From: Candidatus Aminicenantota bacterium
GTDB lineage: Bacteria; Acidobacteriota; UBA6911; RPQK01; JAJDTT01
Direction of reading: 5' to 3'
Assembly: GCA_026706325.1 (NCBI GenBank)
Contig: JAPOYZ010000653.1
Coordinates: 1 to 16,304 of the forward strand
DNA length: 16,304 bases
Part shown: positions 7,322 to 14,675 of the stretch, in pieces
Position numbering within the stretch: position 1 is the stretch's first letter
How the letters are laid out: each line of letters begins with the position of its first letter
Notes under the pieces: generated by a model
The model's input: only the letters and a program-made list of their open reading frames with translations
Told to the model about the DNA's origin: nothing
Database searches by the model: none
Made by a program: the position numbers and the translations under genes

Positions 7322-9070
7322 TCACCCACTCGGCGTTTCGCCATCTCCCCTGGCCGCCGTCCCGACGGCCGCTATCGCGTCCAACTTGGCGGCGATCTCA
7401 GGGTCGAACTCGGTCTCGGGAAGGTGTTGAACCAACTGGTGGAAGTTCCTCTTGGGCATCAAATTCGGAAGGTTCAGCTTCTGGTAGTAGGAGCGAAAAA
7501 GGGGTTCCAGGAAGTCGTCGCTGGCCTTGATGTCGGGACTCCAGGGAGAGTCCTTGCCGAGCGTCTCAAGAGCCGACTGAATCTCCGCAATCGCTTCGCG
7601 CATGGCCCCCAGACGCCGGTCGCACTCGACCGAGGTGAAGAGACTGTCCGGTTCCGCCTCCCGTGCCGACCCCGTTGCATAGGCTTCCAGTGCCGCCCGC
7701 GAACAGACGTAGTTCTCGACCTCTCTGCGCTTCCAGACCAGGCACTCGACCGGGTCGATGTCCTGCGGCTCATTTTCAAGGCGATCAAAGAGAACGACCC
7801 CGCGTAGCGACGGGAGTGCCTCTCGCAGGCCATGAAAGTGTCTCCGCACCTCTCGGGCATTGTTCCCCACGTAGCGTACGAACGGCCGCTCCAGCACTCG
7901 AAGTGCGGGTTGGTGACCCAATCGTCTGGCAAATGCCTGCAACATCGAGAGGTCCGTCGACCCTTCAAGGTACAGCACCCAACCGGTCTGGTCCGCTTGA
8001 TAGTACTGCTCGAACCCGATCTCCTTGAGCGCCTTCAGCACCTGGCTGTGGTGGTCGTCGATGCGGTGAGGCGGGCCGACGAAAGCTATGACCACGTCTC
8101 GCCCCGCCGCCTCGTTGAGCAGCACTTCGGAATGGCTGGCGGCGATGATCTGACTGCCGCTTTCGTTCGCCACCTCGGTGAGCAGTCGGTAGATCTGACG
8201 CTGGCGCAGGATCTCCAGGTGTGCATCGGGCTCGTCCAGGAGCAGGACTGCACCAGGATTCGCATACATGTAAGCCAATAGAAGAAGCGTCTGTTGGAGA
8301 CCCCTCCCGGCAGAGGACAGGTCGAGCTTGACGCCGTGTTCGCTGTAGGTCATCACGATCTCGCCACGCTCGGGGATGTAGCGCGGGGGATGCAACTCGG
8401 ACCCGAACAGACTTTCGATCTGCTCGACCAACCGGTTCCATCGTGACCGCTGTTCTTCGTGGATCCGAAAACAGAGATTGCGCAATACCTCGGCGGTTCG
8501 TCCCTCTCCGATCCGCACACTGACGGCGCCGTAGTCGAGACGGGTCTCCGTAGCCGCCAGACCCGACATCGGCGGCAGAAACGCGATCCGGGCGCTTCCC
8601 GCTTCGTCCGGCACCGGCATTCGGTCAGGGGTCTTGCCTTCGGAAAGACGAAGCGGCCGGCAATAGAGGGATTCATCATTGGCATAGTCGAACTCGAGTC
8701 CGCAGATCCAATGCCGGTCCTTGGTCACTCCCTCGACGATGAGATCGATTCGGATGTTGCTTGTGCGCTGGCGGCCATCCTCCTTTCGTACGTCTCGCAC
8801 GCGTAGACCGCGCCAGAGAAGGTTTGCCTCCGGAACAGGAATCGCAACGAGATCCCTGCGGTTGACGGTGACACCGGGACGCTTTTCTGGGGTTCTTTTT
8901 CCGGATCGCTTCTCCTTCCAGCGCCTGAGCCCGATCTCCCACAGAGCGAGCGCCTGTATGGCCGATGTCTTCCCGGAATTGTTGGGACCGATAAAGACAA
9001 CCGGATTCCCGAGTTCGATCTCGACATCCTCGAAACGCTTGAAGTTGCGTATGGTCAGCCTGGTCAACAT
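7322..9070 (-). CDS. OLD-family ABC-type ATPase with TOPRIM nuclease domain (Gabija GajA-like)
   Basis: From ATG 9070 the protein is 582 aa, close to the ~580 aa of GajA. The N-terminal ATPase domain begins MLTRLTIRNFKRFEDVEI, the normal start of SMC/RecF-like ATPases. It has Walker A GPNNSGKT (28-35), an ABC signature-like SSAGRGLQQ (252-260), Walker B LLLDEPD (276-282) and switch His in AASHS (His313). A TOPRIM-type segment follows, with VLYLEGSTD (catalytic-type Glu369), LFDRLENE (Asp429) and WKRREVENY (446-454). The second Asp of the usual DxD is Leu431, with Glu432 next. OLD proteins are DNA endonucleases; those in tandem with UvrD-like helicases are class 2 OLD, including Gabija, in which GajA senses nucleotide depletion and nicks DNA. 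The start lies 13 bp past the DUF6807 stop with no own Shine-Dalgarno, so translation may be coupled. A longer in-frame start would overlap the DUF6807 gene and lacks family similarity. Confidence 0.87.
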   Translation of the reverse strand: MLTRLTIRNFKRFEDVEIELGNPVVFIGPNNSGKTSAIQALALWEIGLRRWKEKRSGKRTPEKRPGVTVNRRDLVAIPVPEANLLWRGLRVRDVRKEDGRQRTSNIRIDLIVEGVTKDRHWICGLEFDYANDESLYCRPLRLSEGKTPDRMPVPDEAGSARIAFLPPMSGLAATETRLDYGAVSVRIGEGRTAEVLRNLCFRIHEEQRSRWNRLVEQIESLFGSELHPPRYIPERGEIVMTYSEHGVKLDLSSAGRGLQQTLLLLAYMYANPGAVLLLDEPDAHLEILRQRQIYRLLTEVANESGSQIIAASHSEVLLNEAAGRDVVIAFVGPPHRIDDHHSQVLKALKEIGFEQYYQADQTGWVLYLEGSTDLSMLQAFARRLGHQPALRVLERPFVRYVGNNAREVRRHFHGLREALPSLRGVVLFDRLENEPQDIDPVECLVWKRREVENYVCSRAALEAYATGSAREAEPDSLFTSVECDRRLGAMREAIAEIQSALETLGKDSPWSPDIKASDDFLEPLFRSYYQKLNLPNLMPKRNFHQLVQHLPETEFDPEIAAKLDAIAAVGTAARGDGETPSG

Positions 9071-9071
9071 G

Positions 9072-9089
9072 ATTTCAGAAATTTCAGAA
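9072..9089. repeat. Tandem 9-bp direct repeat at the DUF6807/OLD junction
   Basis: ATTTCAGAA occurs twice back to back. The repeat spans the DUF6807 stop codon (9086-9084) and the leader of the OLD gene. No copy was found near the other end of the defence block (4205-4390), so it is not shown to be a target-site duplication. Slippage or chance are alternatives. Confidence 0.5.
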
Positions 9090-10271
9090 GCTCCGGGCCG
9101 GGACCATTTCGTAGACTCTCTGGTGCTCTGCGACCTCAGCTTCTTCGAATCCTCCCCGGTGAATGACGAGGCGGTGGCGCAGATCCAGGGGCTGTCCCCG
9201 GGGCAGGTCCACGGGATGACGGCCGGGAAAGGCGACATTCTGCATCCCGTAGTGGCGCAGGAGCCATCTTGGCGGAAACTCCGGATAGCTGGGATGGGTC
9301 AGCATTCCGAGACCCGAAATCATGCCGCCCAGCCCGAACGTCCCGCTGTAATCGGCCCAGGGGCTGGACTCGCCGACCCGGTCCCCTTCCTGGATTCCCG
9401 ACTGGTCGTGGATGCGGCCGTCCGGCGAGGCGTGGACCCGGACCGTGAAGCCGGAATATCCCCGCGGATTCTCCGAACCGCCGAGACGGATTCCATCCAC
9501 CAGGGCTCGGAATCGAATGTGGAAGTCGATGACTTGAGAGTCCGGCGTGGATCGAAATACCTGGATCCGGACCCGCTCCCGGACCAGCGGAACCAATTCA
9601 CCAGTGTCGTCCCTCTGTAGCGGGGAGGACCAAAGCGCCGTCGCCTCCAGAACGGAGAAAAGCGGTCCGTCGAGGAATCGGACGCTCTCCACCTCGGTCA
9701 GGAAGTCCTTCGTCAGCCACGGGTCGCCGGCCTTTTTGTCTCCGACCCAGAGTTGATGCCAAGCCCAGAAGATCCCCCGGTGATGCAAATGGTCGTCTGG
9801 GAAGTCATGGGTCAGCACCCGCCCATCGAGGCCGTACAGGGGATGAACGTAGCTGGCCCTCGGGTACCTCCCGTCCAGCGATCGGGGCGCCGATTGGTAG
9901 AAGAGGACCGGGCGCTCTCCCTCGGAGACCAGGTATCCCTGGTCATCCGAGACCATCCGGAAAACCGGCGCGGCCTCTCCCGGATCCGGCTTGACCGAGT
10001 GAATGCCGGCCGCGGGCAAATCGCCCATCAGCCACGGAATCCCGGTCTCGGGATCCAACTGGGCCAGGGTCTCATTTGAGTTTTCCGCAAATACGCTGAA
10101 GACTCGGCCCTGGGGCACCGGACCCTCGAAGACCGCAGCCACCGGGGAGGACCAGCCGTTCGGAATCCCCGAGGGAACCCGAACTCTGGCCTCCGAAGGA
10201 AGCTCCTGTCCCGGTCCTGCGCAACCGGCCAGTGGCCCGGCCAGGATGGCCAGAACGGCCATCCGCTTCAC
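9084..10271 (-). CDS. DUF6807 (PmoA-like) lipoprotein
   Basis: The chosen start is GTG 10271, giving MKRMAVLAILAGPLAGC. That is a textbook lipoprotein signal with lipobox L-A-G-C and Cys17, so the protein is probably membrane-anchored outside the cytoplasm. ATG 10262 would remove the positive n-region; a longer ORF exists upstream but looks non-coding. The 395-aa product has the family's hallmark YVHPLYGLDGRVLT (141-154) followed by DFPDDHLHHRGIFWAWHQ, with clustered histidines 161, 163 and 164. This family is annotated DUF6807 or 'PmoA', although a link to methane monooxygenase is not supported by anything here. It is common next to Gfo/Idh/MocA genes in Planctomycetota and Acidobacteriota, as here (divergent neighbour at 10452). 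A role in glycan degradation is inferred from context. It may be cotranscribed with the OLD-helicase pair downstream. Confidence 0.85.
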   Translation of the reverse strand: MKRMAVLAILAGPLAGCAGPGQELPSEARVRVPSGIPNGWSSPVAAVFEGPVPQGRVFSVFAENSNETLAQLDPETGIPWLMGDLPAAGIHSVKPDPGEAAPVFRMVSDDQGYLVSEGERPVLFYQSAPRSLDGRYPRASYVHPLYGLDGRVLTHDFPDDHLHHRGIFWAWHQLWVGDKKAGDPWLTKDFLTEVESVRFLDGPLFSVLEATALWSSPLQRDDTGELVPLVRERVRIQVFRSTPDSQVIDFHIRFRALVDGIRLGGSENPRGYSGFTVRVHASPDGRIHDQSGIQEGDRVGESSPWADYSGTFGLGGMISGLGMLTHPSYPEFPPRWLLRHYGMQNVAFPGRHPVDLPRGQPLDLRHRLVIHRGGFEEAEVAEHQRVYEMVPARSF

Positions 10272-10451
10272 AACTCGTCTCAGGCATTCGAATCCATCCA
10301 CGATGGTCTCAACGGTACCGGTCCCCGGCGGCGGCGGCAAGACAGGCGCCGACACTTCCAAATGGATCTTCTCCTCTGAGAGAATAGGCGGCCTCACGCG
10401 TTGTCGAACGAACACCGAACGGAATTCCCCCTGGAAGAAGAGATCATCAAC
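10272..10451. promoter_or_regulatory. Divergent intergenic region between DUF6807 and Gfo/Idh genes
   Basis: These 180 bases separate two divergent starts and should hold both promoters. On the minus strand TCGACA and TATTCT occur 15 bases apart (within ~10383-10411), a weak match with short spacing. I see no convincing plus-strand promoter and no clear operator palindrome. The exact promoter assignment is low confidence. Confidence 0.3.
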
Positions 10452-11504
10452 ATGAGCAATGAGAACTCCATCATTCGCGTCGGCCTTGTGGGCGCCGGCG
10501 CCAACACGCGCAGAAAACACATCCCCGGGTTCCAGGCCTGCCCCGGCGTGGAAGTCGTGACGGTGGCCAACCGGAGCCTCGAATCCTCCCGTAGCGTGGC
10601 TCGAGATTTCGGCATTCCCAGGACCAGCGATTCCTGGCAGGAGGTGGTTCAGGACCCGGAGGTGGACGCCGTCTGCATCGGCACCTGGCCCTACCTGCAC
10701 CGGGAGGTCACCTGTGCCGCACTGGAGGCGGGAAAGCATGTCCTCTGCGAGGCCCGCATGGCCATGGACCTGGGCGAGGCCCGGGCCATGCTCCAGGCGT
10801 CCCGCGAGCATCCCGGCCTGGTGGCCCAAGTGGTTCCCACCCCTCTCGGCCTGCCTTACCACCGGGCCGTGCGGGAGTTCCTCGACTCCGGCGGGCTGGG
10901 GAGAATGCTCTCAATCGAGGTCCGGGACGTCTTCTCCGATCTGCTCCACCCGGACGCACCCTTGAGATGGAGACAGCGTCTCGAGCTGGCCGGATACAAC
11001 TACGTCACCCTCGGTCAATGGTGGGAGACGCTGCTTCTATGGGCGGGACCCGTTTCCTGGCTGGATGCGGCGGGCCGGATCGTTGTCGCCTCCAAGGAGG
11101 ATCCGGAAACCGGAGAAACGGTCGAGGTCAAGCTTCCTGATCACATCACCGTCCTGGCCGAGTTTGAAAACGGGGCCGTGGGCACCATTCTGTGCAGCGC
11201 CGTCACCGGCAATGTCCCGGAGTCGACGCTGCTGGTGCACGGCGACCGGGGCACTCTCAAGTACGATGCCCTGACGGACACCCTCTGGTGGAGCGAGGGC
11301 CACAGTGGCAGCTACTCCGAGATGGCCGTGGACCCGAAGCTCGTTGGGGGCTGGAGGGCGGAAGAGGAGTTCATCAACGCGGTGAGGGGCCAGGAGCGAG
11401 TCCGGTATATCGATTTCGAGACCGGCGTTCGCTACATGGAGCTGAGCCACGCGGCCCACGTCAGTTGGGCCGAAGGCCGGCGGGTCGACCTGCCCCTGCC
11501 CTGA
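10452..11504 (+). CDS. Gfo/Idh/MocA-family protein lacking canonical catalytic residues
   Basis: This 350-aa protein starts at ATG 10452, 9 bases after a GAAGAG ribosome binding site; an ATG at 10401 gives 17 extra residues of no family character. The N-terminal Rossmann domain has GLVGAGANTRRKHIPGF (11-27), the NAD(P)-binding glycine motif, then VDAVCIGTWPYLHREVTCAALEAGKHVLCE. The family normally continues E-K-P with a catalytic lysine; here residues 100-102 are E-A-R. The C-terminal domain normally has a D-x-G-x-H motif; the equivalent region reads YVTLGQWWETLL (184-195), without that His. Family members oxidise sugars, inositols or related polyols. This one may still bind NAD(P) but probably does not use the usual mechanism. 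It is divergent from the DUF6807 lipoprotein and ends 21 bp from the convergent aminotransferase. Confidence 0.9.
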   Translation: MSNENSIIRVGLVGAGANTRRKHIPGFQACPGVEVVTVANRSLESSRSVARDFGIPRTSDSWQEVVQDPEVDAVCIGTWPYLHREVTCAALEAGKHVLCEARMAMDLGEARAMLQASREHPGLVAQVVPTPLGLPYHRAVREFLDSGGLGRMLSIEVRDVFSDLLHPDAPLRWRQRLELAGYNYVTLGQWWETLLLWAGPVSWLDAAGRIVVASKEDPETGETVEVKLPDHITVLAEFENGAVGTILCSAVTGNVPESTLLVHGDRGTLKYDALTDTLWWSEGHSGSYSEMAVDPKLVGGWRAEEEFINAVRGQERVRYIDFETGVRYMELSHAAHVSWAEGRRVDLPLP

Positions 11505-11525
11505 GTCGCCGGCATCGAACCTGCG

Positions 11526-12779
11526 TCAAGCCCCGACCAACTCTTGCAGCACGGAGAGGCTCCGGTCGATCTCGCCCCGAGTGTTGAAGAAGTGGGTGGC
11601 GATCCGGACCGCGTCGTGTCCATCCCGGACATGGTCGTCCACACCGATGCCCCGTTCCTGGAGTCCGGCCCTCAGCGCCATCCCGCCATACCCCGGAACC
11701 TCGAAGATGGTGATGCCCGGAGAGGACAGACCGGGCGAACGGGCACTGATCAAACGGATTCGGGGCAGACTGGCCAGCCTCTCCTTCAGGTAGTCGGACA
11801 ACTGCCGGTTACGCGCGTCGATCCGGTCCAGGCCGATGTTCCGGAGAAAAGCGATGGCGTCGCAGAGGCTGGCGCGCGGCGAATACCCGAAAGTCCCGGG
11901 CATCTGAAAGCGGCGGGCGTCGGCCGGCTCCTCCAACGCGAGCCCGGGAGAGAAGTCGTCCTGGACACCCCGCCGGACGTAGAAAACGCCCGTCCCCGCC
12001 GGAGCCAGAACCCACTTGTGAAGGCTGGCCGCAAAAAAATCGCACCCCAGATCCCGGAGATCCACCGGCATCATCCCCACCGCCTGGGCTCCGTCCACGG
12101 CCGAGAGGACCCCCCTCTCCCGGGCCAGCGCGCAGAGTTCCCTGACCGGATTGAGCAGGCCGCCGCGCGTGACCTGGCAGAAGAACAGGGCCCGGGTCCT
12201 GGGAGTGAAGCGCGCGCTGATCCGCTCCAGGATCTCTTCCTTGGACGGCAGAGGACTGGGCATGGGGATCTCGTGCACCACGATGCCGTCCCGCTGGGCC
12301 CGCCGCCTCCAGGGCCGAATCCCGGCCGGGTGCTCGTGGCTCGTGGTCAGCACCTCGTCTCCCCGTTTCAGGGGAATCCCGGCGGCGATGCTCTGCAGAC
12401 CCTGGCTGGCGTTCTGGGTGAAGGCTACTTCTGCGGGATCCACTCCGAGAAACTCGGCCAGCGAGGGACGGACCTGCTCGATGATCCGGCGGCTCAGACG
12501 CTCCTTGGCGCCGACCGGGTCCGTGGCCATGGATCGCCGATTGCGGGTCAGAGAATCCACAACGGGGGCCGGGGGAACGCCGATACTGGCGCAGTTCAGG
12601 TAGATCGTGCCCGGCTTCAAGAGGAACTGTTTCCGGATCCCGGACCAGTCGATTCCGGTTTCGCTCCGGATCTCGCCGCCGGCCAGAACCGAACCCCCGG
12701 CCAGCGTCGCCACCGTCCCTTCCAGGAACCGTCTCCGGCTGGATGTGCCGGTGCGAGCCGAACCCCGATCCTTGCTCAC
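11526..12779 (-). CDS. Tat-exported class V aminotransferase-family PLP enzyme
   Basis: I place the start at GTG 12779 because GGAGG lies 5 bases upstream. The ATG at 12791 has no ribosome binding site of its own and would overlap that signal. The 417-aa protein begins with a twin-arginine signal: TSSRRRFLEG (12-21) followed by a hydrophobic stretch TVATLAGGSVLAGG. The body is a fold-type I PLP enzyme of the class V (cysteine desulfurase/isopenicillin N epimerase-like) group. SHEHPAG (147-153) and SAVDGAQAVG (Asp229, contacts the PLP pyridine) precede ASLHKWVLAPAGTG (Schiff-base Lys255). The active site is intact. Substrate is unknown; similar Tat-tagged proteins are common in Acidobacteriota. 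It is the last gene of a three-gene unit, 38 bp after the small secreted protein. Confidence 0.9.
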   Translation of the reverse strand: MSKDRGSARTGTSSRRRFLEGTVATLAGGSVLAGGEIRSETGIDWSGIRKQFLLKPGTIYLNCASIGVPPAPVVDSLTRNRRSMATDPVGAKERLSRRIIEQVRPSLAEFLGVDPAEVAFTQNASQGLQSIAAGIPLKRGDEVLTTSHEHPAGIRPWRRRAQRDGIVVHEIPMPSPLPSKEEILERISARFTPRTRALFFCQVTRGGLLNPVRELCALARERGVLSAVDGAQAVGMMPVDLRDLGCDFFAASLHKWVLAPAGTGVFYVRRGVQDDFSPGLALEEPADARRFQMPGTFGYSPRASLCDAIAFLRNIGLDRIDARNRQLSDYLKERLASLPRIRLISARSPGLSSPGITIFEVPGYGGMALRAGLQERGIGVDDHVRDGHDAVRIATHFFNTRGEIDRSLSVLQELVGA

Positions 12780-12817
12780 ACCCACCTCCATCGACCGGAA
12801 AAGACCGACTCGACCGC

Positions 12818-13240
12818 TCAGCTCTCGACCTTCAGGAGTTTGATCTCCAGGACTTCCCGGTTCAGTTCCAGGAACTTCACCTCGATCTGGAAGCCCGGCT
12901 GGAGGTCCTGCCACGACGTCTTCTTCTTTCCCAGTGCCTTGCGGACCTTCCTGGAGGCCTTCACCTTGGCGTTCTCCGGAAAGAAGAGCGCAAAGGAGGT
13001 GCCCTCCTTGCGGTCCAGCACGGTGAGACTCATCCGTTCGTGGCTGATCCCGATCAACATGCCCTTGACCGTGCGGGTGGGGTTGAAATCGGAGCGACGC
13101 TCAGCCCGGTAGGGTGGAGGGACCGGCGATCCCACATCCTGGGCCAGGACCCATTCCGAGCCGAAGGGGACCAGGCACAGACCGGCGCCGACGACCAGCT
13201 GCCACCACCGGGAATTACCAGTAAGCCATCGCATCTTCAT
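12818..13240 (-). CDS. Small secreted protein, DUF5666-like beta-barrel (unknown function)
   Basis: This 140-aa protein has an N-terminal signal peptide ending around VLAQ-D (residue ~35), so it is exported. The mature part alternates short beta strands (VKGMLIGISHERMSLTVLD, FALFFPENAKVK) with a basic loop KVRKALGKKKTSW and a final W-x-D-L-x-P-G-F-x-I-E-V strand pair. That layout resembles DUF5666/OB-like small barrels, but the match is by pattern only. Its start overlaps the 3' end of the upstream dehydrogenase by 26 bp, which implies translational coupling. An alternative ATG two codons later (13234) is equally possible. No catalytic residues are apparent. Confidence 0.75.
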   Translation of the reverse strand: MKMRWLTGNSRWWQLVVGAGLCLVPFGSEWVLAQDVGSPVPPPYRAERRSDFNPTRTVKGMLIGISHERMSLTVLDRKEGTSFALFFPENAKVKASRKVRKALGKKKTSWQDLQPGFQIEVKFLELNREVLEIKLLKVES

Positions 13241-14492
13241 ACATTCGGGCCAGTTCCTCCTCGCCGGCAGGGCGAGGAGAGAGTTTCGTCACCCGGTGTT
13301 GCGGCAGCGTTCCCTGCACCAACCCGGGGATGTCTCCTGAATCATACCCGATTTCGGCAAGACCGCTGGGCATTTTCAGGCGCCGCATCATGCGAATGAT
13401 CTGATCCGCGAGAATTTCTCCCGCATCCGCCTTCCTGGCGCCGGAAGTCCGTGCACCCAGGATCCCGGCGGCCTCCAGGTGGCGTTCGGGGCAGGCGGGG
13501 GCGGTGAACCGGAACACTGCCGGCGCATTCAGAATGACCGACATGCCGTGGGGAACCATGGGATGTCCGGCTCCGTAACCCTCCGGACGGAAGCTCTTGA
13601 CCATGCCGGAGACCGGGTAGGACATGCCGTGAGGCAGATGCACCCCGGCGTTTCCGAATCCGATGCCGGCGTAGGCGGCCGCCAGCAGCATCTGGGAACG
13701 CGCTTCGTCGTCCTCTGGATCCTCGACGGCGCGGACCAGATAACGGAACACGATGTCCAGGCTCTGCCGGGCCCAGATGTCGCTGATGGGATTGGAGCCC
13801 TGGTAGGCAGGCCTCTCCACCGGCCGCGGCGGAAGGGGCCGCTGACCGAAGGGGATGGCCGTGAACGATTCGAGAGCGTGACTCAGGACGTCCAGACCGG
13901 TGGAGGCGGCCACGATCGGCGGCAGTGTCCTGGTGTTCTCGGGATCGATGATCCCCAATGTGGGCCGCAGTCTCCGGTGGGCGATTCCCGTCTTGGCCTT
14001 CATACGGTGCAGATCGAAGATGGCCACGCCGGTGGTCTCGCTCCCGGTCCCGGCCGTGGTGGGAATGGCGATCAAAGGCTTGAGCGGACCCGGAACCGGC
14101 GTGCCCCGCCCGATGGGATGGTTCACATATTCCAGAAAGTCCGCGGGATACGTGGAGTAGAGGTTGGCCGCCTTGGCCGTATCCATGGTGGAACCGCCGC
14201 CCACGGCGACGAAGGCGTCGAATCCACCTTCGGTGGCGAAGTCTATGGCCTGTTGAAACGACCCGTCGGTGGGCTCCACGCGGACCGCGTCGAAAAGAGA
14301 GAAGTCCACGTTCTCGCGTGAGAGGGATTCCAGGGCCGACTCGACGGGAGGACTCTCCACCAGGTTCGGATCCGCGAGCACCATGACCCGTCGGGCGCCG
14401 AGATCGGCCAGGTCCATCCCCACTTCCCGGGTGGCCCCGGACCCGAAGCGGATGTTGGACGCCGACATCTCGAACGCGAAATCCCGCTCCAT
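13215..14492 (-). CDS. Iron-containing alcohol dehydrogenase, hydroxyacid-oxoacid transhydrogenase (ADHFE1-like)
   Basis: The start is ATG 14492, preceded by AAGG 5 bases upstream; the longer ORF has no family similarity. The 425-aa sequence matches the ADHFE1/HOT branch of group III metal-dependent alcohol dehydrogenases almost throughout: ASNIRFGSGATREVGMDL (11-28), VEPTDGSFQQAIDFA, GGGSTMDTAKAANLY (98-112), PTTAGTGSETTGVAIFD (144-160), and TGLDVLSHALES (Asp201 and His205, metal ligands). NAGVHLPHGMSYP (281-293) and VPHGMSV (313-319) follow. ADHFE1 oxidises 4-hydroxybutyrate to succinate semialdehyde while reducing 2-oxoglutarate to D-2-hydroxyglutarate; that exact activity is inferred by similarity. 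It is the first gene of an operon with the small secreted protein and the Tat aminotransferase, and is divergent from the aldo/keto reductase. Confidence 0.92.
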   Translation of the reverse strand: MERDFAFEMSASNIRFGSGATREVGMDLADLGARRVMVLADPNLVESPPVESALESLSRENVDFSLFDAVRVEPTDGSFQQAIDFATEGGFDAFVAVGGGSTMDTAKAANLYSTYPADFLEYVNHPIGRGTPVPGPLKPLIAIPTTAGTGSETTGVAIFDLHRMKAKTGIAHRRLRPTLGIIDPENTRTLPPIVAASTGLDVLSHALESFTAIPFGQRPLPPRPVERPAYQGSNPISDIWARQSLDIVFRYLVRAVEDPEDDEARSQMLLAAAYAGIGFGNAGVHLPHGMSYPVSGMVKSFRPEGYGAGHPMVPHGMSVILNAPAVFRFTAPACPERHLEAAGILGARTSGARKADAGEILADQIIRMMRRLKMPSGLAEIGYDSGDIPGLVQGTLPQHRVTKLSPRPAGEEELARMYEDAMAYW

Positions 14493-14622
14493 GTCGCCTT
14501 TCTCCCGAGACGCTTCAGCCCGTCGATGAGGCGAGGAACACCGCCTCGACTCACCGGCGGTATGGTACTCGACGGTTCGGAAAGGGCGCAAACGCAGGGC
14601 CGATGCCCCTTTTGTAGGAACC

Positions 14623-14651
14623 TTGACTCCCTCCTGCTCCGACCCTACAAT
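14623..14651 (+). promoter_or_regulatory. Near-consensus sigma70 promoter for the aldo/keto reductase gene
   Basis: TTGACT (14623-14628) and TACAAT (14646-14651) are separated by exactly 17 bases, each one mismatch from consensus. Transcription would begin about 14658, leaving a leader of ~18 nt that holds the GGAGG at 14663-14667. No operator is obvious. The minus-strand promoter of the dehydrogenase operon must lie in the same 183-bp region, but I see no strong match. Confidence 0.75.
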
Positions 14652-14675
14652 CCGGCTTCCCGGGAGGACCGACTG

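Noticed and set aside
7281..7430. Plus-strand 49-codon ORF starting MVKTTDVISEWNPP with GGAGG four bases upstream, antisense to the OLD 3' end
   Set aside because: The ribosome-site match is good but the protein has low complexity, no family features, and two thirds of it lies antisense to well-supported OLD coding sequence; most likely chance.
9071..9238. N-terminal extension of the OLD protein to an ATG at 9238
   Set aside because: The extra 56 residues overlap the DUF6807 coding sequence and do not look like OLD; the family starts at the MLTRLTIRNF segment.
9084..10262. Possible methane/ammonia monooxygenase function from the 'PmoA' name attached to this family
   Set aside because: The protein is a soluble lipoprotein without the membrane segments of true PmoA; the name is a known annotation carry-over.
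11544..13112. 522-codon plus-strand ORF
   Set aside because: Runs antisense through both the aminotransferase and the small secreted protein; no recognisable domain.
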